Source: Bolinopsis microptera (lineage: Eukaryota; Ctenophora; Tentaculata; Lobata; Bolinopsidae). From it: 64,000 nucleotides of DNA. Position numbers and translations under genes: made by a program. The stretch covers positions 255,501 to 319,500 of the forward strand of contig NC_087072.1 in assembly GCF_026151205.1 (NCBI RefSeq), in the 5' to 3' direction. Each line of letters opens with the position of its first letter. The first letter of the stretch is position 1. Below, one piece after another: positions 38,801 to 53,200 of the stretch. The notes below the pieces were generated by a model. The model was not told the origin of the DNA, did not search any database, and was given only the letters and a program-made list of their open reading frames with translations.

Positions 38801-41800
38801 AAGTACTCACCTTACAAGGGCACTGTCCAGTTTCATGATCACAGATAGTTCCAATACTTCCTGCCTCGTTGCATCCACAGGGCTGACAGGTTGGGAAATT
38901 GGTTCTGCCTTCAACACACCTCTCACACTTGATACCTGAAAAGAGGGGTATTACATGAGGGGTATTACATGAGGGGTATTGGTGTTACGAGAGGGGTATT
39001 GTATTCTAATCACATAATTTATATGCTTTACTCCATTTTTATGTAAAAAGAAGCACTGTCTCACCTGTAATTGTATCGTTCCTACAGAAGCACTGTCCTA
39101 TCTCGTCACAACTGGCGTCGGTAGACCCCTCCAAGTTACATTCACAATCCTGGGGATAAACATATTATTAGTATTACAGATAGTTACCAGAAACCTAGTT
39201 ACTAGTAACCTAGTGACCAGTTACCGTTAACGAATAAAAGATGACAATCAGTTATCACAGTGCAGGGGTATAAAACACATGACACAAATTATTACACATT
39301 ATTACACATTATTACACATTATTACACATTATTATACATTATTACACATTATTACACATTATTACACATTATTACACATTATTACACATTATTACACATT
39401 ATTACACATTATTACACATTATTACACAGCTAAATTCAGCTATATAAGAGCCCCATGAACTAATATAAGCACTAAAACTGCACCCAGTTACTATGGTAAC
39501 TTTATAGTAACTACGGTAACTGAATAAAACTGCACCCACCCTGCATCCCAGCACATCGTCGTAGTCGAAAGAGTCAGCGTCGCACTGGTCGCATCGCTCA
39601 CCAATAACATTGGGGGCACAGTCACACTCTCCAGTCACTTCATTACACACACTGGAGAAACCGCTCCCTATCATAGTACAGCGCGCTATCGGGCATTCTG
39701 GGGGGGATAGATAGATTAATTAATAGTTACTACACTAGTAACCTAGCAACTACACTAGTAACCTAGCAACTACACTATCATCGTACAGCGCGCTATCGGG
39801 CATTCTGGGGGGGATAGATAGATTAATTAATAGTTACTATATTTACTAAATAGTAACTATTTTAACTAAATAGTAACTATGTTAACTAAATAGTAACTAA
39901 GGGAAATAAATAGTAACTCACCCTGACAGTCTGGGAAGTTGAAGAATCCTGAAGCACATCTATCACAGTCCTGTCCAATAATATTAGGTTTGCAAGTACA
40001 TTGTCCTCCGTATACGTCACACACTTCACTCAGGGATCCTGCAAAGGAATCATAACTATGGTAACTATGGTAACCAGGCTTCCCTCTGAGTCCATAGGTG
40101 CAGATTTCGTTTTGAGGTGAACTTTTAAGTTCCCGAGAAATTTTCTTAAGTTTCCTTTTTTTTTTCCTCCTCGGGCACATTCGTAACCTACGGGCCAGGT
40201 AAACCTAAACTACATATTGACCGTTATGTACGTCGGTATCTGTTGAGGAGCCAAATCATCTGAAAAGCCCTTAACCTATATTTTGCTCAGGCACGTAGCT
40301 AGGATTTTTCTTTGGGGGGGGGGGGGGGCTGTCGGCGAGCGACGCGAAGCTGCAAGCTGTGGCAGGGGTCTGGGGGCGCGGCCCCCAGCGGGGTCCAGGT
40401 AAGGGGCGGACCACATTGGCGGGGGCGCGGCCCCCCGGAAAAATTTTGCGAAATAGGGTGTTTTAGGCTAAATTGAAAGTTTAATGAATTTAAAAAAATG
40501 TATGGTTTGGAATAATCATTGCCTACAATCCTGACCTGAGTAATTTACCCCTTTGAGACTTTATTTTGGGTTGAAAATTAAGTTTATCGAGAGGAAGTGA
40601 AAAATCTCTGGTTCAAATTTGGATTTGAAGCCATGTTTAATTTTTTCTGTTGAGGTCAATTTTTTGCGCAGAAAGCGTTCGATTTTAGGGGAAAAAATTT
40701 ATGTTTGCTTTTAATTTTTATGGTGCCGGCGGCACCTGAAATCGACGAAATCTGCAGGGGTGTCCCTCTCAACCTCAGGACTACGGACACAAGTAGTCCG
40801 TTATAAAAACCCAATAGCTATTAATCTATTATCAGGAAACCAGTAACTAGTAACCAGTAACCAGTAACCAGTAATCTAGTAACCAGTAACCTAGTAACCT
40901 AGTAACCTAGTAACCAGTAACCAGTAATCTAGTAACCAGTAACCAGTAATCTAGTAACCAGTAACCAGTAACTATTATCAGGAAACCAGTGACATAGTAA
41001 CCAGTAACATAGTAACCAGTAGCTATTATCAGGAAACCAGTAACCGAGTAACCAGTAATCTAGTAACCAGTAACCAGTAACTGTTGTCAGGAAACCAGTA
41101 ACCGAGTAACCAGTAATCTAGTAACCAGTAACCAGTAATCTAGTAACCAGTAACCAGTAACTATTATCAGGAAACCAGTGACATAGTAACCAGTAACATA
41201 GTAACCAGTAGCTATTATCAGGAAACCAGTAACCGAGTAACCAGTAATCTAGTAACCAGTAACCAGTAACTGTTGTCAGGAAACCAGTAACCGAGTAACC
41301 CGTAATCTAGTAACCAGTAACCGAGTAACCGAGTAACCAGTAATCTAGTAACCCGTAACCTAGTAACCTAGTAACCAGTATCCAGTAACCAGTAACCAAC
41401 AACCAGTAACGAGTAACCAGTAACTGTTGTCAGGAAACCAGTAACCGAGTAACCAGTTATCTACTAACCAGTAACCGAGTAACCAGTAATCTAGTAACCA
41501 GTAACCTAGTAACCTAGTAACCAGTAACCAGTATCCAGTAACCAGTAACCTAGTAACCAGTAACCTAGTAACCAGTAACCAGTAACCAGTAACCAGTAAC
41601 CAGTAACCAGTAACTGTTATCAGGAAACCAGTAACCAGTAACCAGTAACTGAGTAACCAGTAACCTAGTAACCAGTAACCAGTAACCTAGTAACCAGTCA
41701 CCAGTAACCAGTAACTGTTATCAGGAAACCAGTAACCAGGTAACCTAGTAACCAGTATCTAGTAACCAGTAATCTAGTAACCAGTAACCGAGTAACCAGT

Positions 41801-44119
41801 AACCGAGTAATCAGTAATCTAGTAACCAGTAACCGAGTAACCAGTTATCTAGTAACCAGTAACCGAGTAACCAGTAATCTAGTAACCAGTAACCTAGTAA
41901 CCTAGTAACCAGTAACCAGTAACCAGTATCCAAGTAACTAGTAACCAGTAACCAGTAACCAGTAACTGTTATCAGGAAACCAGTAACCAGTAACTGAGTA
42001 ACCAGTAACCAGTAACCAGTAACCAGTAACCAGTAACCTAGTAACCAGTAACCAGTAACCAGTAACCAGTAACCAGTAACCAGTAACCAGTAACCAGTAA
42101 CCAGTAACCAGTAACCTAGTAACCAGTAACCTAGCAACACTTACCCTCGGGATTACAACCACACTCAGGTAGCCCATCATAGAACTCAGCAGCTATAGTC
42201 AGATATCCTGTCCTGCAGAACTCCTCCTCACTTTCCACAGTACAGTTGTTAGTAAACTCGTCAGTACGTACGAGGGGCAGGGGCTGCACCAACGCAGAGG
42301 AGGATATTGTGGTCACTGTAGTCGCTACTATCTCGTTCTGGGGATTTTACCAAAATATAATATGTGAATATTTATAGATAAGAGTGCCAGTACAGCTTCA
42401 GTCAACCGACTATCCTGAGGAGCAAATGTCTTGCTTGACAAGATATTAGAGGGATGTTTGATATTCACACAGTATTAATATGAGACCTAATTACACACTA
42501 CACACACATTGGCAAGCAAGGCTGTCTAATAAGCTAGGTGTTTGGTTTCTGATGTGTCAACAGTGATTTGGTGTCTAAATCTACACCATGATGGAGAGGT
42601 TAAGGTACAGGGATTAAGGAGGGAGGGAGGGAGGGAGGGAGGGAGGGAGGGAGGGAGGGAGGGAGGGAGGGAGGGAGGGAGGGAGGGAGGGAGGGAGGGA
42701 GAGGGAGGGAGGGAGGGGCTGAATAAAGCTTAGATAAACTCACCAATAAAATACACTTCCCGATAGGTAGATCCTTCAATGTCATGTAAACGTATCTCGG
42801 TTCAAATCTGAGGGGGATATTGTCAAACTATTTACTTTATTTCCTGGTGTTAAATTTGTTTAAAAACGTACAGCTATTGATAGAAACACCAAAAGATTGA
42901 TATGTAATGTGTTTTAGTGTTTACCTGAGGAAAGGTGTTGTATAAAGATCAGACTCCTCGTCCATATTCATAACAAGTGTTCTACACACACTGTACCCGT
43001 TACACGGGGAGAACGTTATTACTCCTGAAATAAGAAACTCAAGTTAGTAACTACACACACTGTACCCGTTACACGGGGAGAACGTTATTACTCCTGAAAT
43101 AAGAAACTCAAGTTAGTAACTACATTAGTAACTGCATTAGTGACTGCATTAGTAACCACTTATCTAGTAATCAGTGACCTAATTACTTAGTAACCAGTGA
43201 CCGAGTTACTTAGAGAAAAGAGTAAGCAATTAGGACAAAATATTGACAAGTTCAAGACAGTTAAGATTATATTAAAGATTACATTAAAAGCAGGTTACGA
43301 AGCAGGAGATTAAAAATGGCGGGACACTGCATCAGACATCCTAAGCTACTTGCTAGTGATTTAGTCTTATGGGAACCTATGAATGGTAGAGCACAGCAGC
43401 GCACTGCGCAAGGCCGACCAAGACAAAGCTACTTGTCTATGTTACTGAAGGAAGTTGGGACAAACTCTAAAGAGGAACTGCGAACCCTGATGCGGGACAG
43501 GAATATATGGAGGGAGTTATCTGGCGTAGATCGGACTTAGCTCCGACATAGTAGTAGTAGTAGTAGTATTACAGTAAGATTACAGTAAATATTACAGTAA
43601 ATATTACAGTAAAGATTACAGTAAAGATTACAGTAAAGATTACAGTAAAGATTACAGTAAATATAACAGTAAATATTACAGTAAAGATTACAGTAAAGAT
43701 TACAGTAAAGATTACAGTAACTACTAGTAACCTAGTAAAGTAGTTTTACCTTGTCCGACCTCCTCTTCCTCACTGCTGTAAGACACGGAAACAGAGAAGT
43801 CCTGCAGCCCCGTGTAGAAGTACTCCAGAACCATACGGTAAGTAGTAGGGTTGTTAACCAAGTTCACTCTCACTTCGTAGTTAACCTGGGGTAGGAGTCA
43901 TTCACTACTAGTAACTGCTATTTACCATTTAACCACTGGTAACCACTGGTAACCACTGGTCACCACTAGTAACCATTAGTAACCACTAGTAACCACTAGA
44001 AGTCACTAGTAACCATTAGTAACTACTATTTGCTAGAAACCACTATTCACTACTAGTAAAGTAAATATATCTCGCGTTCCACTGTCTTCTAGAAGCAACC
44101 AATATTAAGAAGTCTTGAC

Positions 44120-44213
<94 letters not shown>

Positions 44214-47200
44214 TATTAAGAAGTCCAGACTAACGTCACTTGATCCACATATCTGTACAAGCTCGTCGTAGTTGGTTCTGGGCTCAATATGGTCGTCAGT
44301 TATCGGACCTACTTGGTTCCTGTCATCATCAACTAGATACCTGGGTAATGTTGGCAATTAGAAGTGTGGTGTTATTTCCATATAAGGAGTGTCACGTGGT
44401 GTTATTTCCATATAAGGAGTGTCACGTGGTGTTATTTCCATATAAGGAGTGCAACGGGTGCTATTTCCATATAATGAGTGACATGTGATCTCACTAAAAG
44501 AACGTACCCCTTGGTAGCAGGTCTGAGAGTGCGAGGATACGCTACAGGGAAAGTGTTCACAGTGCAAACTCCATCTACTCCTGTCATGCAAATGTATTGG
44601 GGTTTTAGCGCGTAGATCAGATCATCTGTGTTAACTACCAGGTACATCTTACCCTGCAGGATAAAGAGGGGTTATTAGTAACCTAGTAACTACATTAGTA
44701 ACTTAGTAACTACCTTAGTAACCTAGTAACTACACTAGTAACCTAGTAACTACACTAGTAACCTAGTAACTACACTAGTAACTTAGTAACTACACTAGTA
44801 ACCTAGTAACTACACTAGTATCCTATTAACTACACTAGTTACCTAGTAACTACACTAGTAACTACACTAGTTACCTAGTAACTACACTAGTATCCTAGTA
44901 ACTACACTAGTAACTACACTAGTAACCTAGTAACTACACTAGTAACCTAGTAACTACACTAGTAACTACACTAGTAACCTAGCAACTACACTAGTAACCT
45001 AGCAACTACACTAGTAACCTAGTAACGACACTTGTAACCTAGTAACTACACTAGTAACCTAGTAACTACACTAGTAACCTAGTAACTACACTAGTAACCT
45101 AGTAACTGCACTACTAATATAATAACTCTACCTCTATAGGGTTTGGAATATCCTCATTAAACTTGACACTAAGTTCTCCAGGAACACTGTTGTAAATAAG
45201 GGGCTGCCCGTGCTCATCTCGTACTATAGCTCTGCACATCTGCAGCTGAAGTAACAAAGTAGTTAGTGACCTGTATTAGTGACCTGTATTAGTGACCTGT
45301 ATTAGTGACCTGTATTAGTGACCTGTATTAGTGACCTGTATTAGTGACCTGTATTAGTGACCTGTATTAGTAACCTGTATTAGTGACCTGTATTAGTAAC
45401 CTGTATTAGTGACCTGTATTAGTGACCTGTATTAATAGTGACCTGTATTAATAGTGACCTGTATTAGTGACCTGTATTAGTGAATAGTGACCTGTATAAG
45501 TGACCTGTATTAATAGTGACCTGTATTAGTGACCTGTGTTAGTGACCTGTATTAGTGACCTGTATTAGTGACCTGTATTAATAGTGACCTGTATTAATAG
45601 TGACCTGTATTAATAGTGACCTGTATTAATAGTGACCTGTATTAATAGTGACCTGTATTAGTGACCTGTATTAGTGAATAGTGACCTGTATAAGTGACCT
45701 GTATTAATAGTGACCTGTATTAGTGACCTGTATTAGTGACCTGTATTAGTGACCTGTATTAGTGACCTGTATTAGTGACCTGTATTAGTGACCTGTATTA
45801 GTGACCTGTATTAGTGACCTGTATTAGTTACCTGTATTAGTGAATAGTGACCTGTATTAGTGAATAGTGACCTGTATTAGCGAATAGTGACCTGTATTAG
45901 TGACCTGTATTAGTGAACTGTATTAGTGACATGTATTAGTGACCTGTATTAGTGAATAGTGACCTGTATTAGTGAATAGTGACCTGTATTAGCGAATAGT
46001 GACCTGTGTTAGTGACCTGTATTAGTGACCTGTGTTAGTGACCTGTATTAGTGACCTGTGTTAGTGATCTGTATTAGTGACCTGTATTAGTGACCTGTGT
46101 TAGTGACCTGTATTAGTGAATAGTGGCCTGTATTAGTGACCTGTATTAGTGACCTGTGTTAGTGTCCTGTATTAGTGACCTGTGTTAGTGACCTGTATTA
46201 GTGACCTGTATTAGTGACCTGTGTTAGTGACCTGTGTTAGTGACCTGTATTAGTGACCTGTATTAGTGAATAGTGACCTGTATTAGTGAATAGTGACCTG
46301 TGTTAGTGACCTGTATTAGTGAGTAGTGACCTGTGTTAGTGACCTGTATTAGTGACCTGTGTTAGTGACCTGTATTAGTGACCTGTATTAGTGACCTGTG
46401 TTAGTGACCTGTGTTAGTGACCTGTATTAGTGACCTGTATTAGTGACCTGTATTAGTGACCTGTATTAGTGACCTGTATTAGTGACCTGTATTAGTGACC
46501 TGTATTAGTGACCTGTATTAGTGACCTGTGTTAGTGACATGTATTAGTGACCTGTATTAGTGAATAGTGACCTGTATTAGTGAATAGTGACCTGTGTTAG
46601 TGACCTGTATTAGTGACCTGTAGTGAATAGTGACCTGTATTAGTGACCTGTATTAGTGACCTGTATTAGTGACCTGTATTAGTGACCTGTATTAGTGACC
46701 TGTATTAGTGACCTGTATTAGTGACATGTATTAGTGACCTGTATTAGTGAATAGTGACCTGTATTAGTAAATAGTGACCTGTGTTAGTGACCTGTATTAG
46801 TGACCTGTATTAGTGAATAGTGACCTGTATTAGTGAATAGTGACCTGTGTTAGTGACCTGTATTAGTGACCTGTATTAGTGAATAGTGACCTGTATTAGT
46901 AAATAGTGACCTGTGTTAGTGACCTGTATTAGTGACCTGTATTAGTGAATAGTGACCTGTATTAGTGAATAGTGACCTGTATTAGTGAATAGTGACCTGT
47001 GTTAGTGACCTGTATTAGTGACCTGTATTAGTGAATAGTGACCTGTATTAGTAAATAGTGACCTGTGTTAGTGACCTGTATTAGTGACCTGTATTAGTGA
47101 ATAGTGACCTGTATTAGTAAATAGTGACCTGTATTAGTGACCTGTATTAGTGACCTGTATTAGTGAATAGTGACATGTATTAGTGAATAGTGACCTGTGT

Positions 47201-50200
47201 TAGTGACCTGTATTAGTGACCTGTATTAGTGACCTGTATTAGTGACCTGTATTAGTGAATAGTGACATGTATTAGTGAATAGTGACCTGTATTAGTGACT
47301 TGTATTAGTGACCTGTATTAGTGACCTGTATTAGTGACCTGTATTAGTGAATAGTGACCTGTATTAGTGAATAGTGACCTGTATTAGTGACCTGTATTAG
47401 TGACCTGTATTAGTGAATAGTGACATGTATTAGTGACATGTGTTAGAGATCTGTTAATAACTAAATTTAGTAATTATATTACCTTACAAGACATATTTAT
47501 ATGGATCATAATTAGCGGGGATCGTAATTATGGGGAACGAAAATATGGGGATTTTTTTTCAGAAATTCAGTTATTCAGTACGAAATTTTAGAAATTCAGT
47601 ACGAAAATATGGGGATTTTTTCCCATTTTTTCCAAAAATCCCCGAATTTCGTACCATATAAATATGTCTCGTAAGGTAATTTATATAAGATAATTGAATA
47701 ATTAAATAACTAACAAGACGTTACCTCGTTACAGTCATGTAGCGTTACAGTAATAATTACCTCGTTACAGTCATGTAGCGTGATGTATCCAGTTTTCTCC
47801 ACATCCCCATCAGTAATAGTAAGAGTCATATCATCAATTGTACTGCTGTTGTAGAGGAAGTCCAGTATAATAGAGTGAGCTCCCGCGTCCTCCACATTGA
47901 ACGTAGTTTCCTCTCCGGACAGATCTACGGGGTTGGGCCCTGAGCTCGGAGTAGGGCATCACAATCTACATGCAACAGTTACATAGCAACAGTTACATAG
48001 CAACAGTTATATAGCGACAGCTACATAGCAACGGTTATATAGTAACAGCTACATAGCAACAGTTACATAACAACAGCTACATAGCAACGGTTATATAGCA
48101 ACAGCTACATAGCAACAGTTACATAGCAACGGTTATATAGCAACAGCTACATAGCAACGGTTATATAGTAACAGCTACATAGCAACAGCTACATAGCAAC
48201 GGTTATATAGCGACAGCTACATAGCAACGGTTATATAGCAACAGCCAAATAGCAACGGTTATATAGCAACAGCTACATAGCAACAGCTACATAGCAACGG
48301 TTATATAGCAACAGCCAAATAGCAACGGTTATATAGCAACAGCTTCGTAGCAACAGCTACATAGCAACAGCTTCGTAGCAACAGCTTCATAGAAACAGCT
48401 ACATAGCAACAGCTACATAGTAACATAGCAACAGCTACATAGCGACAGCTACATAGTGCATTGCAACAGCTAGATAATTTAACATCGAAGAATATTTTCC
48501 GTCAAAATCAAAAAGTTCGTGACGAAACCATTTCAGACCAATTGAGGAACGCTAATAAAGTTAGTAGAAATGATGAAGATATATCAAGACGATATTAAAT
48601 GTCAGAAATTAAAATAAGGACTGGAGATCCTACTCAAAATACAATTTTCTGTTGATTTGTCAAAAACAAAATTACATTTAAATGTATTGTATGATCGAAA
48701 AAGGCAAAAAACAAAAAATTCTGAAGAAAGTTTCCGATCTTCCGTTTTTCCGACTTTTTTCGATGTGAAGATATACATTGCTGCTAGATTTCAGCTTTAA
48801 TACTGCTAGATTTCAGCTTTGATACTGCTAGATTTCAGCTTTAATACCCATAGATTTCAGCTTTAATACTGCTAGATTTCAGCTTTAATACTGCTAGATT
48901 TCAGCTATAATACTGCTAGATTTCAGCTTTAATACTGCTAGATTTCAGCTTTAATACTGCTAGATTTCAGCTTTAATTCTGCTAGAATTAAAATTAAGAA
49001 ATTATATGATAACATGCTTCTTAGTACTTACACAGTTACACGGATAACCTTTAAATAAACAGGTAGTAGGTTGGAGTAGGTTGGACAACTAGTTAACTAT
49101 ATAAACGACAGGCACGTAGCCAGGATTTTATATAAGTGAGAGTACTGACCTTCAGTTTTGTGGATGTACGGTTCCAAGTTGGGCTGATGGAACTGGTTAC
49201 ACAGTGCCTGGTTATCTCTCGTGCAGCTCTTCAGGTCCGTGTGTGCAATGTAAGGTTCTTCAAAGTTACGAGGAGTCAACACCAACCGGTCCTGTTTGTA
49301 CAGTTAGTGAGCGTGCGTTACTTAGTAACCAATATTATTCAGTTAGTGAGAGTGCGTTACTTAGTAACCAATATTTTTCAGTTAGTGAGCGTGCATTACT
49401 AAGTAACCAATATTTTTCAGTAAGTGAGCGTGCGTTACTTAGTAACCAATATTATTCAGTAAGTGAGCGTGCGTTACTAAGTAACCAATATTTTTCAGTA
49501 AGTGAGAGTGCGTTACTTAGTAACCAATATTTTTCAGTAAGTGAGCGTGCGTTACTTAGTATTAATATTATTCGGTAAGTGAGCGTGCGTTACTTAGTAA
49601 CCAATAATATTCAGTAAGTGAGCGTGCGTTACTTAGTAACCAATATTATTCAGTAAGTGAGCGTGTGTTTCTTAGTAACCAATATTATTCAGTAAGTGAG
49701 CGTGCGTTTCTTAGTAACCAATATTATTCAGTAAGTGAGCGTGCGTTACTTAGTAACCAACATCATTCAGTAATTATTATTCGTATAGTATGCACTATTA
49801 ACTGCTAGTAACTACTAGAAACTGATAATACCCATTAGTAACCATTAGTAACCATTAGTAACCGACTGACCAGGTTGAAAGCAGGAGCGTTGTAGGAGAA
49901 GGAGATGATCCAGTCTCCGGGAGTCAGTGTTAGAGACACGTCCTCACACACGTCCTGTATACAACGCTGCAGTGTGACGTCACATCCGTCCACACACGTG
50001 TCTAGTGTAGCCTCGTACTGCTGCACTTCTCCCGTCCTATAGTGGTTACTTAGTAACTATACTAGTAATGATATTAGTTACTAAACTAGTAACCTAGTAA
50101 CTACACTAGTAACTACACTAGCAACTACACTAGTAACTACACTAGTAACTACACTAGTAACTACACTAGTAACTACACTAGTAACTACACTAGTAACTAC

Positions 50201-53200
50201 ACTAGTAACTACACTAGTAACTACACTAGTAACTACACTAGTAACTACACTAGTAACTACACTAGTAACTACACTAGTAACTAGTTAGGTAACTTACTCT
50301 TTGTTAGTAGCAATAATGGTGCCAGAGTATTTCTGGAAGTTGTCCTCCAGCTGGTAGGCGATCTTTACCTTGTACCTCGTGTAAGCTGGTATCTCAATCT
50401 CCATGTCTACTCTAGGCTGGAAGAAGTTATCTTTAAAATATCAATAAAGTTTATAATCGCTAGTCTTGCTAAACTAGTAACACTCATTTGTTAGTAAATT
50501 TCTAACATAGATAGAGTTCCTTATTTCTCTCAAATGAGAACGGTCAAAGACCTGACCATGCTAATGATTGTTTCCCATCTCTTATCACATAACCTAGTAA
50601 CTACACTAGTGACTTAGTAACTACACTAGTAACCTAGTAACTACATTAGTAACCCAGCAACTACACTAGTAACCTAGTAACTACACTCGTAACCTAGGCC
50701 TAGTAACACTTACCACATTTCTGTTGAGTGTAGCGTATCCCTTTCCGGAGAACCCGTCTTTAAAGACCTCCTCGTTGAAGTCGTAGAGAGCCTGTCTTCC
50801 TCTCATATCACCGTCCTCCGCTTCCAAAGCTAGATGGTCTGGTCCCGGTATGTAGTGCTTGTGTGCTACCCTGTAGGAATTAAATTAGTAACCTAGTAAT
50901 TACACTAGTAACTACAGTAGTAACATAGTAACTACAGTAGTAACCTAGTAACTACAGTAGTAACCTAGTAATTACAGTAGTAACCTAGTAACTACACTAG
51001 TAACCTAGTAATTACAGTAGTAACCTAGTAATTACAGTAGTAACCTAGTAACTACTGACTGGTCACATGATCAACAAGATAAACTCACTGGTCACATGAT
51101 CAACAAGATAAACTCACTGGTCACATGATCAACAAGATAAACTCACTGGTCACATGATCAACAAGATAAACTCACTGGTCACATGATCAACAAGATAAAC
51201 TCACTGGTCACATGATCAACAAGATAAACTCACTGGTCACATGATCTACAAGATAAACTCACTGGTCACATGATCTCCCATCAAGTCCAGGTTTACAGTC
51301 GCATTGTCCATCTTCTTTGTCGCAGTTGTTATTCTCAGATCCTCCTGGATTACACGCGCACTCTGCAAAGTTATTATTCTCGTGATATAATTTCTAAGAA
51401 AATATTTTAAATGTCCAAAAATTAGTAACCTAATTCCTGATTTATTTTAAATGATTTTGTACTACCGATCATTTTGTGCCATTCGATGGAGAAAACGACC
51501 GCTCATTTCATTAAATTTGATGATTTCACAGAAACTAATCAGTGTGAAGAATGAAGATAGAACAAATTACCACTAGATTGTTGCTAAATTAAGAGATTGT
51601 AATTTATGGACGTGCTTTATTGTCTCACCGCAGATAAGGTTATCCCTCGAGATTTCTTTTTAAACATTCCTTTAAAAGCTCTAGCATTGAACTTCTTTAG
51701 TAAGTTTCAAGGTATTATTATCACGACTATATAGTATATTTGACTGTAGAATGTAGATTTGTACTGACAAATGAATTAGAGCCCAGCAAGGGTCACGTCT
51801 CTCTGATGAAATTTACAAACAAATATTTATCAGATCTAACAAGGTTAGAGGGTAACCAGGTAACAGTATCTAGGTTACACACACAGTATCTAGGTAACAG
51901 TATCTAGGTTACACACACAGTATCCAGGTAACAGTATCTAGGTTACACATCATAAGTTATCAGATTTGTCATCTCCCGTTTTAGAAACAGGAGAATCAGG
52001 GACAAATCACTTTGAAGTTATTTTACAGGAAATAGGAGAACTTGTGGAGGGTAGTTTTTATGGCACTTCATTAAGATAAGCTAATTTCATCGATATTTCA
52101 TGATTATTTCAGTGATAAGAAGAACAGTATGTCATTATATAGAAATACTGGCGCAGTGGCACTGTACTGGTGTGCAATAAAATAGAGAATAACTGTAACC
52201 CACCGGAGCAGCCATAGTCATTATCCACAGTGATGTTAAAAGTCTCGTCCCTGCAAACCGCACACTTGTTTCCGATAACGTTATCTTTACAGAAGCACAT
52301 TCCTGACATATCTTCGCAGTTCTGCAGTTGGGAAACTGTGCCTTGTATCTCGCAATCACACGAGTCGCACGACAAACCGTTAGACTGAAATAAGGTGATT
52401 TTAGTTCAATTACTGGTTATAATTTAATATTAGTTTAATATTGGTTTATCATTCCTCAGTGTATAAGAATAATCCTTCGACGGAAAAGATTAAGAAGTGA
52501 GTATTAACGAGAGACACTGGGAAATAAAAAAGTAGTAACTAATTTATATTCAGTGTTAAGATTACTCACCACAGAGTTGTAGTAACTAGTTTATATTCAG
52601 TGTGAAGATTACTCACCACAGAGTTGTAGTGGTCAGCCCTGCACTCATCACACTGCCTCCCTCCGAAGCGCTCCTTGCAGTAACACTGTCCGTTCTCGTC
52701 CTGATTACAGCTGCCAAACTCCTTTCCTTCCACTAGCACAATGTTAGCCAGGTTGCAGTCGCAGTTCCTACACGTCTTGTCATACAGGGACTCTCTCTCG
52801 CCCCTGAAGAAGCCTTCTTTGCAGAGCTCACAGTTCAGCCCCTCAGTGTTATCCTGACAGTCCGCACACACCGCGCCGCCGCGCACTTCCCCCTCGGTAT
52901 CCACACTCAACCCCTCTGCGTCTGTGTCATAGTAGCATTCTTCACTGTGTCCGTAACACTGGCACTGCTCACATTGGAAGAACTGACCTGAGAGGACGGT
53001 TGCCAAGGGAACACATTGTATCCAGGACAACACTGCTCACAGTTAGCGCCGCACGTGTTACCGTTACACTCGCACGTCACACTCTTATCATCTATTTCTG
53101 TGCAGAGCTCAGCGTGCCCGTTGCAACTACACCGCCCCGCCACTATTATCTCCCTGATGGAGTAGAAAAACCTCCTGTTCGCTGTGTCATCCTCCTCGTT

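Noticed and set aside
41811-42180. Minus-strand frames of repeated LVTGYW peptides
   Set aside because: Translation of the AGTAACC satellite in intron 19.
42542-42785. Frames of Arg-Glu-Gly or Pro-Ser-Leu repeats
   Set aside because: Products of a GGGA microsatellite in an intron.
44043-44357. Reading exon 15 through the poly-G run as a polyglycine segment
   Set aside because: A GTTAGT donor just before the run gives an exact phase-0 join to exon 16, and the flanks of the run are duplicated intron sequence.
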